A stretch of 64,000 nucleotides of DNA from Melioribacteraceae bacterium. GTDB taxonomy: Bacteria > Bacteroidota > Ignavibacteria > Ignavibacteriales > Melioribacteraceae. The stretch spans positions 372,001 to 436,000 of the forward strand of contig DAOSDY010000001.1 in NCBI GenBank assembly GCA_035362835.1, written 5' to 3'. The notes beneath the pieces are model-generated. The model was not told where the DNA came from and made no database searches. It was given only the letters and a program-made list of their open reading frames with translations. This document shows, piece after piece, positions 25,748 to 34,696 of this stretch (the stretch's first letter is position 1; each line of letters begins with the position of its first letter). The translations under genes and the position numbers were made by a program.

Positions 25748-26884
25748 TCACGGCTTCCAGATAGAAGCGGCAATATGCTGTTCCGGGTTTTCCTTCGTGG
25801 CCCAATAATAGACGGCAACAATTTCACCATTGCTGTTTTGTACGACACGGCAATAACCGAGATCCTTCATATCCTGTCTTTCACGGGTATAGAAGTCGTC
25901 TCGTATTATGAATTCGTTAGTCCAGGATTTACCGTTATCAGAGCTATACCTGCCGACAATTCTATTAGAGTTTCTATCGCCATAGACCGCGCATAAACGG
26001 CCATCATTCAATTTTACAATTGAGGGTGGATTACCGTTGTAAGCACCGGTATCACCTATTTTACTTCTGAATTCCCAGGTTTTTCCCAGGTCATTTGAGT
26101 AATAAAGATCGAGCCAGTTTTTTGTGTTATCGGCAATTACTCTTCTTCTTACAGACATTAAAAGTTCGTTATCCGAGATGCGAACGGTATTCGGCATGGC
26201 TGCACGATGAGGATCGGATGCTGGTACAACGTAGTCTGCAATCGACTGAAAAGTCAGTCCGCCGTCAGCAGTACGAATAACAGAAATTTTATCAGACATT
26301 CCGGTATCCGGAATCCGGGATGAAATAAAGATCAAACATTCTTTCTCGTCAAGGACTAAATAATCTGTGCGCGGTGTTAAGATGTATCCGTTGAATCGCG
26401 AAAGTTTTGAAACTTCTCCCAGATAAAACGGACCATTCCATGTATTACCTTTGTCATAAGAATAGAAGAACTGACCTTCAGGGTCTTTATTACCATGATA
26501 GGTATCGCTTGATACACGAAGAGCAAAACCCTCTTTCAAAAAATTAATTGGTTCTGTTAATTTTGTTTTCTTACCATTATCTCCAACATAGTTAACCGGA
26601 TCAAAAACCGTCCAGGTTTTACCGCCATCCTTGCTTCTAGCCAGTTTACTAAGCAGAGGTGAATCATTTTTAATGTTGTGACTTTCAGTTTCCTCATAAT
26701 CTGTCTGGGTGAGACCGACAAGTATTTCATTCCCCCAGATCCAGATTCCGTTATTAGCAGGCCATCCGTGAAATTTTCCTTTTTCAATAGCAACGACAGT
26801 ATGATTTATCCCCTCAGGCTGCTGACCGAAATTAGAAACTACAACCAAAAGTGATATTATCAGAGTTCTTAAAAATATTTTCAT
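25748..26884 (-). CDS. secreted sialidase-fold (BNR repeat) glycosidase-like protein
   Basis: Protein of 378 residues with a signal peptide (1-20) and a six-bladed propeller marked by five Asp-boxes (SKDGGKTW, SYDKGNTW, TADGGLTF, SNDLGKTW, SSDNGKSW). Proteins of this size and pattern belong to the sialidase superfamily, which contains sialidases and also other exo-acting hydrolases and lyases. The arginine triad that defines true sialidases cannot be assigned with confidence, so sialic acid should not be assumed. It is likely periplasmic and lies between the exported oxidoreductase and the 657-residue propeller protein. Confidence 0.7.
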   Translation of the reverse strand: MKIFLRTLIISLLVVVSNFGQQPEGINHTVVAIEKGKFHGWPANNGIWIWGNEILVGLTQTDYEETESHNIKNDSPLLSKLARSKDGGKTWTVFDPVNYVGDNGKKTKLTEPINFLKEGFALRVSSDTYHGNKDPEGQFFYSYDKGNTWNGPFYLGEVSKLSRFNGYILTPRTDYLVLDEKECLIFISSRIPDTGMSDKISVIRTADGGLTFQSIADYVVPASDPHRAAMPNTVRISDNELLMSVRRRVIADNTKNWLDLYYSNDLGKTWEFRSKIGDTGAYNGNPPSIVKLNDGRLCAVYGDRNSNRIVGRYSSDNGKSWTNEFIIRDDFYTRERQDMKDLGYCRVVQNSNGEIVAVYYWATKENPEQHIAASIWKP

Positions 26885-26919
26885 AATTTTCTCCGCATTT
26901 ATCAGAGTTTAATTAGTAA

Positions 26920-28455
26920 TTAAATAACCTTTTGATTTACCGGGTCCCATTCAACTCTTCTTTTTTCGATATATGATTTTGTTGCCATATGACAAGTTAT
27001 CGCGTCTTCGAATGCAGTTTGAAATGTCCCGCTTACAACAATTCCTTTTCTAATTCCTTCAAACCATTCGCGAAAGTGCAGATAAGTTACATCAACCTCT
27101 TTACCATTCCGGTAGGTAGAAACCAATCCGCTGCTTGCGTATAACTTTTTGGAAGCCGAGGTAATTGTCTGCACTCCGCTTTTATCTTCTCCGGGAATGA
27201 AAGAAAGAAAAGGCGAACCGGGTTCAATCAATCCCCGCTCTATTTTTTCTTTATACTTTTCGGAATTTTTATCGGGATAAATTGAAATATTAAGACCAAG
27301 TTTCATCCAGGCGTCGTTACCTACAATCTCTTTTACTTTAGCTCCTCGTTCATATTCGCCGGTGCTAGTGTTTGCAAGGTTTGCATCATAGGTAAGAATT
27401 AATTCCCGATCCGGATATTCAAAGGATGCCTGAAAAACATCGGGAGTATTGCGGTCGTCCTTCCAGAAATAAATTCCGCCCATAGCCACAACCGACTTTG
27501 GGATGCCGAGTTTGAACACCTGATTGATCGCATCGTATTCATGAGAGAACATGTGAGCGGGTAAACCGCCGCTATATTCAAAGAACTTCTGCCAGCCGAA
27601 ATACCTGCTTGCTGTAAACGGGTAATAAGGAGTTTCGCCAAGCCATTGCTGCCAGTCAATCTTCTCCGGTTCTATTTTCTCTCCAAGATGCCTTATGAAA
27701 GCACCCTGCGGTGTATTACGGTATGTATGTGTTTTAAGAAGTGTGACCTTGCCGAGAACATTCTGCATTATAATTTGTCTTGCCACTTTGTAGGACAACT
27801 GCTGCCTGTTCTGGTGTCCGTACTGAAACACTATTTTACGGTTTCGCAAAGATTCTTTAATCTCATATACTTCTTCTATATTTCTGGTCAGGCATTTTTC
27901 GGCATAGATGTGCTTTCCGGCAGAGGCTGCATCGATTATCATTTTCGCATGCCAATGGTCTGGCGTAGCGATAATCACCGCATCAATATCTTTATCGTTA
28001 AGCATCTCCTGATAATTTCTATATCTTTTTGCCGGAGGAAGAAGATCGGAACTCTTTGCAAATGAATTACTGCGGGATAAAATAACCGCGTTCTCTGCTG
28101 CTAAGTCGTAAACATCGCAGACACCAGCAAGATGAATTTTAAGATCGCCATAGGAACTATTTTTTTTTCCTGTTGCGGTGAATCCGAGAGATTCAAGAAT
28201 ATTGATCCCTCTGCTGCCGGTTCCGATTATTCCTACTCTTATCACATCACCTTCCGAATCATGCAAATAATCCTCACTTTCAGAAACCATATCGGATAAA
28301 TTGAAATCGGATTCCAGAAACTCACTTTGCTTCTTATTAAATACTAATTGATTCAGCAAAGAAACTCCGAAAAATCCGGCAACCGGAAGAGTTGCCAATC
28401 CCGCAATAAAATCGCGCCGCTGGAGTCCAATTTGTTTCTTCTCTTCACTCATCAT
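26920..28455 (-). CDS. Gfo/Idh/MocA-family oxidoreductase, Tat-exported (1)
   Basis: NAD(P)-dependent-type oxidoreductase of 511 residues acting on sugars. A twin-arginine signal (QRRDFIAGL, Arg13-Arg14) precedes a hydrophobic stretch, so it is probably exported folded with its cofactor bound. The Rossmann motif GIIGTGSRG is at 75-83, TPDHWH near 164-169, and the catalytic Glu186-Lys187 pair is intact. Family members oxidise a hydroxyl group of a sugar, often C3, or work as glycosidases by an oxidation/elimination route (GH109-like). The gene overlaps the end of the DoxX gene by 11 bases, implying translational coupling, and a second Gfo gene lies on the other side. Confidence 0.83.
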   Translation of the reverse strand: MMSEEKKQIGLQRRDFIAGLATLPVAGFFGVSLLNQLVFNKKQSEFLESDFNLSDMVSESEDYLHDSEGDVIRVGIIGTGSRGINILESLGFTATGKKNSSYGDLKIHLAGVCDVYDLAAENAVILSRSNSFAKSSDLLPPAKRYRNYQEMLNDKDIDAVIIATPDHWHAKMIIDAASAGKHIYAEKCLTRNIEEVYEIKESLRNRKIVFQYGHQNRQQLSYKVARQIIMQNVLGKVTLLKTHTYRNTPQGAFIRHLGEKIEPEKIDWQQWLGETPYYPFTASRYFGWQKFFEYSGGLPAHMFSHEYDAINQVFKLGIPKSVVAMGGIYFWKDDRNTPDVFQASFEYPDRELILTYDANLANTSTGEYERGAKVKEIVGNDAWMKLGLNISIYPDKNSEKYKEKIERGLIEPGSPFLSFIPGEDKSGVQTITSASKKLYASSGLVSTYRNGKEVDVTYLHFREWFEGIRKGIVVSGTFQTAFEDAITCHMATKSYIEKRRVEWDPVNQKVI

Positions 28456-28942
28456 TCTTACCTTTAATTTTTTGAACTATCCGATCCAGTCCAACAATTC
28501 CCGACGTCGGGAAAAACAGGATAATTACCAGGGCGGCAATTTCAATCAGATTTTTATTAACTATCATATAACTCCCTTCAGGCGGAAGCATATAAGTTAA
28601 TCCGGTTAGAGGCGGTGCGGCCAGATAATATAAACCGATCAACAGAATTCCGGCGACTGTTGATGTACGGGTTAAAAAACCGGTCATCAATCCGAGACCG
28701 ATTAGAATCAATCCCCAAACATTGAGGAAATCAGTAACTTGTAAAAGCAATTTGGAATCAGCAATCCAGTTTAGAAAACCTGAAAGGATCCATTTTGAAT
28801 CACGTAGAAATGATTCGGCGGACCAATCGGGATTTAATAGTTTTACAATCCCCTCATAAAGCAGATGCCAGCCTATCAGAACTCTAAGAACCACCAGGGA
28901 TAACAACTGGCTCTTTGAATATTCTATTTTTGGTGAGTTCAT
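28445..28942 (-). CDS. DoxX-family integral membrane protein
   Basis: Membrane protein of 165 residues with about four predicted transmembrane helices and the DoxX-type opening VVLRVLIGWHLLYEGI followed by a long hydrophobic core. DoxX relatives are poorly understood small inner-membrane proteins, some tied to thiosulfate:quinone oxidoreductase or redox stress complexes. Its position, overlapping one Tat-exported oxidoreductase gene and eight bases from another, suggests that it anchors them or passes electrons from them to quinone; that is inference. Ribosome binding by AAGGTA is weak but present. Confidence 0.8.
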   Translation of the reverse strand: MNSPKIEYSKSQLLSLVVLRVLIGWHLLYEGIVKLLNPDWSAESFLRDSKWILSGFLNWIADSKLLLQVTDFLNVWGLILIGLGLMTGFLTRTSTVAGILLIGLYYLAAPPLTGLTYMLPPEGSYMIVNKNLIEIAALVIILFFPTSGIVGLDRIVQKIKGKNDE

Positions 28943-28950
28943 CTATTACC

Positions 28951-30021
28951 TTAAAATAAATTCGAAGCTTTCAACAGAGTTTCATGAATTTCAATTTCCT
29001 TTCGAGCTCCATAATAAACCGGTTTTTCTTTTCTAATCATTGCGGCAAAATCCTTTAATTGGGCGGAATAACGATCGGACTGTAAAGGAAGAGCAATCCG
29101 GTTTCTTCCGGCAGAATAATTGCCGGATGATTTTCCGAGAGTTAAATATAATTCTCCCGGTTCAAAAGGATTTATTTCGAGCGTTCCATTTGTACCGACA
29201 AAATCAATATGTCTTCTTGTTTCGCCATCAATCTCAAGGAGCGAGCTGCGAAGTGATGCTATACAGTTTTTATATTCCAGAATTGCAAGCTGATTATCTA
29301 AAAGACCGTCAGCTTGATTGAGAGAATTTCTGCAATACGTTTTTATCGATTCCGGAAAGCCGAATATTGAAACGACCAGTTCAATAAGATAGCAGCCGAG
29401 AAAGAACATCGATCCGCCGTAATACTTCTTAATACTTTCTCTTCTTGAATCGGGTATTTTTTTACTGAATACTCCATCGATTTCAAAAACATCTCCGATA
29501 ATTCCCTCACTCAGAAATTTTTTCAATGCAATTACAGCATTATTATATCTTGTAAAATATCCGAGCTGGAAGGCCAGATCGTTTTTTGTGGCTTCATTCA
29601 GAACGTATTTTAGATTTTCAAGATTCCTGCCGGGCGGATTATCGATATGAATATGTTTACCGGCTTCAACAGCTTCAAGCGCATCTGATAGTAGATCATC
29701 CATCGAAGATTCGATCAGAACTGCATTTAAATCTTGCCGGCTTAGTAATTCCCTTTTAGTTATCCAGTTAATTTTTCCATAGTTAGAAAACCCGATCGAA
29801 TTATTTCTTCTTACAGCATCCTCTTCAGCAACAGCAATTAGTTCGTAGATATCATTCAAATAAATAAGTGTATTTATCTTGTCCTCTGTATGAGAATGAT
29901 AAGTACCAATAACTCCTACTTTTATTCTTTTCCCGGATTTATGAAAAGCATTAAGCGAAGCCGGTAGAGCAAAGCCAAATGCTGCTAACGCTGATATTTG
30001 AGCAAATTCTCTTCTATTCAT
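28951..30021 (-). CDS. Gfo/Idh/MocA-family oxidoreductase, Tat-type signal (2)
   Basis: Protein of 356 residues with a short twin-arginine-type leader (NRREFAQIS) and hydrophobic region, then a Rossmann fold (GVIGTYHSH at 36-44). Where the family normally has a catalytic Glu-Lys-Pro it has Asp127-Asn128-Pro129, so the usual lysine is missing and catalysis may be altered or lost. It is first in the group Gfo - DoxX - Gfo with eight-base spacing to doxX, and has 270 bases upstream of it, so it may begin a separate transcript. It may partner the intact oxidoreductase or bind a related sugar. Confidence 0.78.
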   Translation of the reverse strand: MNRREFAQISALAAFGFALPASLNAFHKSGKRIKVGVIGTYHSHTEDKINTLIYLNDIYELIAVAEEDAVRRNNSIGFSNYGKINWITKRELLSRQDLNAVLIESSMDDLLSDALEAVEAGKHIHIDNPPGRNLENLKYVLNEATKNDLAFQLGYFTRYNNAVIALKKFLSEGIIGDVFEIDGVFSKKIPDSRRESIKKYYGGSMFFLGCYLIELVVSIFGFPESIKTYCRNSLNQADGLLDNQLAILEYKNCIASLRSSLLEIDGETRRHIDFVGTNGTLEINPFEPGELYLTLGKSSGNYSAGRNRIALPLQSDRYSAQLKDFAAMIRKEKPVYYGARKEIEIHETLLKASNLF

Positions 30022-30179
30022 AACTGATTGAATATTTTTGCAATCAAGTTTTTTGAAAACAATTATTGCAGCTAGGAAGAATATTTTTTTTGCGATTCAT
30101 CATTTCGTAAGATTAGCACCCGGTAAAAAGTTCGAATTTATTAATTGCATCGATATCCTTCTTTTAAACTTTCCCGGTA

Positions 30180-30245
30180 GAGGGAGCCGGTGTAATCCAC
30201 CGGCTCATTCCAGAGGTACCCGGAAGATGGGGAGAGTCTCCCGGA
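30180..30245 (-). other. structured intergenic element (strong GC hairpin)
   Basis: In the 270-base spacer between the symporter and the second Gfo gene, GAGCCGGTG and CACCGGCTC form a perfect 9-bp stem (30184-30192 with 30198-30206) around TAATC. It is flanked by an imperfect outer pairing (CCGGTA near 30175-30180 with TACCCGG near 30217-30223), and on the minus strand a second hairpin GGGAG-ACT-CTCCC lies just 5' of it. There is no T-run after it, so it is not a typical intrinsic terminator. It may be a processing site, leader RNA or transcript stabiliser. The rest of the spacer shows no gene. Confidence 0.5.
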
Positions 30246-30291
30246 TTATAGTAACCAAGAAAGAGAAGGGAAAAACAAAATTGAAAATCTA

Positions 30292-31854
30292 TTACAGATC
30301 AGCTTTCCCGATCGCTTTTCTGTTTTTTATCCACCAGTAAATAGTAAGTTCTTCATGCGGCACATCCGACTTATAAAAAAGACTGGCCAGATAGCCGACG
30401 ATAATTATTATAAAGTGAGTATAAACGCCCAGCATATATTTGTGATGCGGAAAATTCATGGGGCCAAGATTGAGAATCGGCTCTCCGTCAACTTTTGTTG
30501 AAGTAAGGACTGCATAAGATGTAAATATTACACAGATTACAATAGCGATGTACAAACCGTGCTTGTTTGCTCTCCTGCTGAATAATCCGAGTATAAAGAT
30601 TCCGGCTATACCACCCGAGAAGATCGCATAAAGTTCAAATACAATTCCGAGTACTCCTTCACCGCCCGCATAGACATAAACAGTCGCAATTATCAGAGCA
30701 GCCAGGCCCGAGAAAAAAACAATCCATCTTCCAACCTTCAGTTTCTGCTGGTCTGTAGCATCAGGTTTTAATCGTGTATAATAATCGGTTACACCAACTG
30801 CAGAGAGACAGTTCAAGTCGGAATCAAGGCTTGAAATAGCCGCAGCAATTAGAGCAGATAAAATCAATCCGGTCAAACCGGGAGGCACCTGAGTTGTAAT
30901 GAAATAGGGAAAAACCTGATCGGCTTTTAATCCTTCCGGCAGAGTAAAATCGGTAACCTGATAAAATGAAAATAGCGCCGTGCCGATAAACATAAAGAGA
31001 GCCCAGACAGGGAGACTCAAAAGAACACCCATTAAAGCCGCTTTGATAGCGCCTTTTTCGGATTTGGCAGTAAGATATCTTTGAACAATTGTCTGGTCGG
31101 TTCCATATTTCTGAATACCGTAAAAGATTCCGTTTAATACCATTACAAAAAATGTAAGCTTTGCAAAATCAAAATCATAAGGGCCGAAACCGATCTTATT
31201 ATTCTCAATAGCATTCGCAATTACAGCACCGGGACCTCCCTCCGGAATAAACAGGATAAGAGCCAGAGCAATTAAACCTCCTCCAATTAGCATAAAACCC
31301 TGAATTACATCAAGCCATATTACAGCTTCTATTCCGCCCATCATGGTTAAAACTATTACAACAATTCCGATCACCCAGATTACTGACAGAGTATCCATTC
31401 CTGTCATACTTGATAACGCAAGCCCCATAAGAAAAAAGACCGTTCCCATTTTAGTAAAGTGAGTAAATGTAAATGCGAGTGATGTATAGATTCTCGCAAA
31501 AAACCCGAATCTCTTTTCAAAATATTCATATGTACTTATTCCTATTACTTTTCTGAAGAGCGGAACAACAAACCAGACCAGTCCTGATAAAACTATCACA
31601 ACCATTATTGCCTGAACCAGTAAAATCCAGTTTGATTTAAAACCTTCTCCGGGATATGCAAGAAAGGTAATGCTACTGATCAAAGTGGCAAGAATAGACA
31701 TACCGACAGCCCATGAAGGAATAGATCTGCTACCGGCAAAATAGGCATTTGTACTAGTCTGCTTTTTAACAAAGTAAAAACCAACATAGAGTGAAACAAC
31801 TAATGAAAGGATAATTACTATGTAATCAATCCAATGGAGGGTTTCGGCATACAT
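30292..31854 (-). CDS. sodium:solute symporter (SSS family) 1
   Basis: Inner-membrane transporter of 520 residues with about 13-14 predicted helices and SSS-family features such as FAGSRSIPSWAVGMS, LISSITFLAYPG and ISSLDSDLN in the core. It would import a sugar or sugar acid with sodium. It follows the aldolase gene by 14 bases and has a good AAGGAG before the ATG. Together with the aldolase and the split transketolase upstream it forms a compact import-and-cleave module. The substrate cannot be read from sequence. Confidence 0.93.
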   Translation of the reverse strand: MYAETLHWIDYIVIILSLVVSLYVGFYFVKKQTSTNAYFAGSRSIPSWAVGMSILATLISSITFLAYPGEGFKSNWILLVQAIMVVIVLSGLVWFVVPLFRKVIGISTYEYFEKRFGFFARIYTSLAFTFTHFTKMGTVFFLMGLALSSMTGMDTLSVIWVIGIVVIVLTMMGGIEAVIWLDVIQGFMLIGGGLIALALILFIPEGGPGAVIANAIENNKIGFGPYDFDFAKLTFFVMVLNGIFYGIQKYGTDQTIVQRYLTAKSEKGAIKAALMGVLLSLPVWALFMFIGTALFSFYQVTDFTLPEGLKADQVFPYFITTQVPPGLTGLILSALIAAAISSLDSDLNCLSAVGVTDYYTRLKPDATDQQKLKVGRWIVFFSGLAALIIATVYVYAGGEGVLGIVFELYAIFSGGIAGIFILGLFSRRANKHGLYIAIVICVIFTSYAVLTSTKVDGEPILNLGPMNFPHHKYMLGVYTHFIIIIVGYLASLFYKSDVPHEELTIYWWIKNRKAIGKADL

Positions 31855-31868
31855 ACGGTTCTCCTTAT

Positions 31869-32786
31869 TTAATAGAATTCAATTTTCTCTTGTAGTTTTA
31901 TCAACTGAGATTTTATTTCATCAGTAATCTTTCTATCAAGTTGAGTTAAAGGGGGAAGAACATATTCTTCACAGAGCAAGAATTCTTTCATTAATATTTT
32001 TGCGGCAGCCAGGGATTCACCAAGTGTTTTGTTTGATTGATAAACCGATGCAAGAAGATCAGTTTCGGACTGCATTTTTTCTGCTAGAGGAAGATTTCCT
32101 TCTCGTGCAGCATCATACATCATCTTAAACATACCCGGCGTCATGTTACCTGTACTGGGTACCAAACCGTCCGATCCTCTTGAAAGTCCATAACAGCTTT
32201 TAGCAGCCCAACCAATAAGATGAGAAAAATCCTCTCTGTCTCTAAACATTTCAATTGACTTATCTAAACGCTCTAAATCCCGTTCCGAATCTTTTAACGC
32301 GACTATGTTTGAATGACGGCTCAGCTTTTCAACAACTTCAAGCGGGATAGACATATGAGTTGTTGCAGTAATATTGTAAATGATCATCGGTTTAGAAATT
32401 GAGTCGGCAACCGTCTCAAAGTATTTCTGCATCTGGTCAGGTTTAAGCGCAAAATAACTCGGGACAACAGAGACAATTACATCCGCACCTAAATCAATAA
32501 ATTCTTTAGCCGATTCAATTGATTCTTCAACACAATTACCCGAAAGTCCAACGTAAATAATTGTCCTACCTGAATATTTTTTACAGGTGAATTCAACAAG
32601 TCTTCTTTTTTCTCTAATAGAAATTGAAGGACCTTCGCCAGTAGTTCCGAGTACAAACGGAAACACTCCTTTTGCTAAAAAGTTATCGACTATTTTTTCA
32701 ACTGCTACAAGGTCAACACTGCCATTACTATTGAAAGGCGTAAGCATTGGTACAACAACACCGGAGTATTTTTTTTCTTTCTTCAT
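31869..32786 (-). CDS. DHDPS/NAL-family pyruvate-type aldolase 1
   Basis: Class I aldolase-superfamily protein of 305 residues. The Schiff-base lysine is Lys165 in VALKDSERD, the catalytic tyrosine Tyr137 in IIYNIT, and the GTTGEG loop at 48-53 binds the carboxylate of the keto acid. Members make or split 2-keto acids such as 2-keto-3-deoxygluconate, dihydrodipicolinate or N-acetylneuraminate. The context of a catabolic sugar locus favours a 2-keto-3-deoxy sugar acid aldolase rather than lysine synthesis. A paralogue lies at 56945-57844. Confidence 0.87.
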   Translation of the reverse strand: MKKEKKYSGVVVPMLTPFNSNGSVDLVAVEKIVDNFLAKGVFPFVLGTTGEGPSISIREKRRLVEFTCKKYSGRTIIYVGLSGNCVEESIESAKEFIDLGADVIVSVVPSYFALKPDQMQKYFETVADSISKPMIIYNITATTHMSIPLEVVEKLSRHSNIVALKDSERDLERLDKSIEMFRDREDFSHLIGWAAKSCYGLSRGSDGLVPSTGNMTPGMFKMMYDAAREGNLPLAEKMQSETDLLASVYQSNKTLGESLAAAKILMKEFLLCEEYVLPPLTQLDRKITDEIKSQLIKLQEKIEFY

Positions 32787-32799
32787 TAAAGATCTCTTA

Positions 32800-33732
32800 C
32801 TATTTGAGGAATTCTATAGTCTGATTAACAATATCAATACTTCTTAAACCAAACTTCTCTTTCATCTCGTCGTTTGTTCCTGATTTGCCGAAAAGATCCT
32901 TAACACCCATCCTTTTTACCTTAACAGGATAATGTTCGGCAACAACTTCGCACACTGCAGAACCGACTCCACCATATATATTGTGATTATCTACAGTAAC
33001 AATCCGACCGGTTTCTTTGGCGGCTTTAACAATAGCATCAACATCAACCGGTTTAATTGAACTCATATTTATTACACGCGCATTAATTCCTTTTTTTTCG
33101 AGCATAACGGCAGCTTCAAGTGTATCACCCATCAGGTCTCCGTAAGAAATCAGAGTTACATCGCTTCCCTCTTTAAGAGTAACAGATTTCCCGAGTCGGA
33201 ATTGATATCCTTCAGGTACTACCCGGGCAACAGGGTCACGACCGATTCGTATATACATCGGACCTTTATGAACAGCAGCATATTTTAATATTTCCTTAGT
33301 CTCGAATGCATCAGCGGGTTGAAGCACCGTCATATTAGCCATAGAACGCATAATCCCGATATCTTCTAGGGATTGATGACTGGCTCCGTTCAATCCGACG
33401 AATAGCCCGGCATAAACTCCCAATATTTTTACATTAAAATTTGCCAGAGCAATAGAGACCATAACCTGGTCGCAGGCACGTCTTGAGCAAAAGGCAGCTA
33501 TGGTACAGACGTACGGGAGCAGACCAGTCGTACTTAATCCCGCTGCAACTCCCATCATATTTTGTTCTGCAATTCCTATCTGAACGAATCGTTCCGGGAA
33601 CCTATTAACAAAAGGAGCAGTCTTTGATGCAGTATTAAAATCAGCGTCAAGCAATACGAGAGACGGATACTGTTCTCCGAGTTCGATTAATGTTTGTCCG
33701 AGTACATCACGCGGGGCAATAAGTTCAGACAT
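32800..33732 (-). CDS. split transketolase, C-terminal (pyrimidine-binding) subunit
   Basis: Protein of 310 residues equal to the pyrimidine-binding and C-terminal domains of transketolase: ERFVQIGIAEQNMMG carries the conserved glutamate that activates thiamine diphosphate, followed by SHQSLEDIGIMR. It would pair with the N-terminal subunit encoded 38 bases upstream to form a complete enzyme moving two-carbon ketol units. Split transketolases are used in several sugar-specific catabolic routes. A full-length transketolase is also encoded in the cluster at 38127, so this pair probably has a specialised substrate. Confidence 0.9.
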   Translation of the reverse strand: MSELIAPRDVLGQTLIELGEQYPSLVLLDADFNTASKTAPFVNRFPERFVQIGIAEQNMMGVAAGLSTTGLLPYVCTIAAFCSRRACDQVMVSIALANFNVKILGVYAGLFVGLNGASHQSLEDIGIMRSMANMTVLQPADAFETKEILKYAAVHKGPMYIRIGRDPVARVVPEGYQFRLGKSVTLKEGSDVTLISYGDLMGDTLEAAVMLEKKGINARVINMSSIKPVDVDAIVKAAKETGRIVTVDNHNIYGGVGSAVCEVVAEHYPVKVKRMGVKDLFGKSGTNDEMKEKFGLRSIDIVNQTIEFLK

Positions 33733-33770
33733 ATATTCTCCATAATATTTTCAAATTCTTTAGAAAAAAA

Positions 33771-34658
33771 TCACTTCTTTAATCCCTCTTCAATCTCCTC
33801 GTCAGATAGGCCGAGTTCTTTAAGAGCTTTAACAGCATCCTCCCTGGGTAGATTAGTGGAATGGCTCACGGCAGTATTTTGAATTGATTCAACACCCTTC
33901 CCTTTAATTGTATGGGCAATAATAACTGTCGGCTTTTCTTTTATTTTTTTAGCAGTCTGGAGCGCATAAAAGATCTCTCTAATAGAATGGCCATCAACAG
34001 AAATTACATGCCATCCGAATGCATCGAGTTTTTTATCGAGCGGCCCGGATGGAAGAACTACTTCGGTACTATCTGTCAATGAGAACCGGTTTTGATCTAC
34101 GAATGCAACTAAGTTATCAAGTTTATAACGCGGAGCCAGCATAAAGGCTTCCCAAACCTGACCTTCATTAAGTTCGCCGTCACCCAACACCACATAGACA
34201 CGAAAAGATTTGTTCTGGATCCTGGCCCCGACAGCCATACCGATGCCGACCGATAAACCCTGCCCTAAAGCACCAGTGCTTACTTCGACACCCGGTGTAA
34301 TTCCGAATTCAGGATGCCCCTGCATCGGTCCGTCAATTTTATAAGGATGTTTCAAATCATCCTGCGACAAAACACCCAACTTTGCAAGAGCGGCATATTG
34401 AGCAAAACAACCGTGGCCTTTCGATAAAATGAAACGGTCTCTATCCTCCCAGAATGTGTTACGCGGATCATATTTCATTTCATTAAAGTAGAGTGCGGAG
34501 ATAATCTCTATTACAGAAAGTGATCCGCCGATATGTCCCGAGCCGTATCTGCCGTAGATTTTAATAACATCGGCTCTCAATTGTCTTGCGGCTTCTTCCA
34601 GATTTTTAATTTGAGTTTCAGCTTCCACAATTTTTTCCTTAGAATATTCCACATTCAA
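33771..34658 (-). CDS. split transketolase, N-terminal (diphosphate-binding) subunit
   Basis: Protein of about 295 residues with the thiamine diphosphate/Mg motif GDGELNEG...N, the GSGHIGGSLS helix and the FILSKGHG loop of transketolases. It supplies the diphosphate-binding half for the C-terminal subunit encoded next. The start is uncertain: the frame opens with TTG at 34658 and GTG at 34652, with no ATG before the conserved part and only a weak upstream purine stretch, so a non-ATG start is likely. Confidence 0.9.
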   Translation of the reverse strand: MNVEYSKEKIVEAETQIKNLEEAARQLRADVIKIYGRYGSGHIGGSLSVIEIISALYFNEMKYDPRNTFWEDRDRFILSKGHGCFAQYAALAKLGVLSQDDLKHPYKIDGPMQGHPEFGITPGVEVSTGALGQGLSVGIGMAVGARIQNKSFRVYVVLGDGELNEGQVWEAFMLAPRYKLDNLVAFVDQNRFSLTDSTEVVLPSGPLDKKLDAFGWHVISVDGHSIREIFYALQTAKKIKEKPTVIIAHTIKGKGVESIQNTAVSHSTNLPREDAVKALKELGLSDEEIEEGLKK

Positions 34659-34696
34659 ATTTTCTTTAACTGTATATACTCCATTCAGGATAACTG

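Noticed and set aside
25649..25996. Plus-strand open frames within the minus-strand block, such as this 115-codon one
   Set aside because: They lie antisense to well-supported genes, lack ribosome binding sites and show no recognisable domains.
20088..26884. Sialic acid catabolism (sialidase-fold proteins, NAL-family aldolases, SSS symporter)
   Set aside because: The aldolases have a KDSERD loop unlike N-acetylneuraminate lyase, and no NanE, NanK, NagA or NagB is present. Asp-boxes alone do not show sialidase activity.
30184..30206. Rho-independent terminator of the symporter gene
   Set aside because: The stem is strong but is followed by C/T-mixed and A-rich sequence, not a T-run, on either strand.
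32800..34658. Sulfoquinovose sulfo-transketolase pathway
   Set aside because: The split transketolase alone suggested it, but there is no sulfoquinovosidase, sulfosugar isomerase or sulfoacetaldehyde reductase in the window. Kept only as a comparison.
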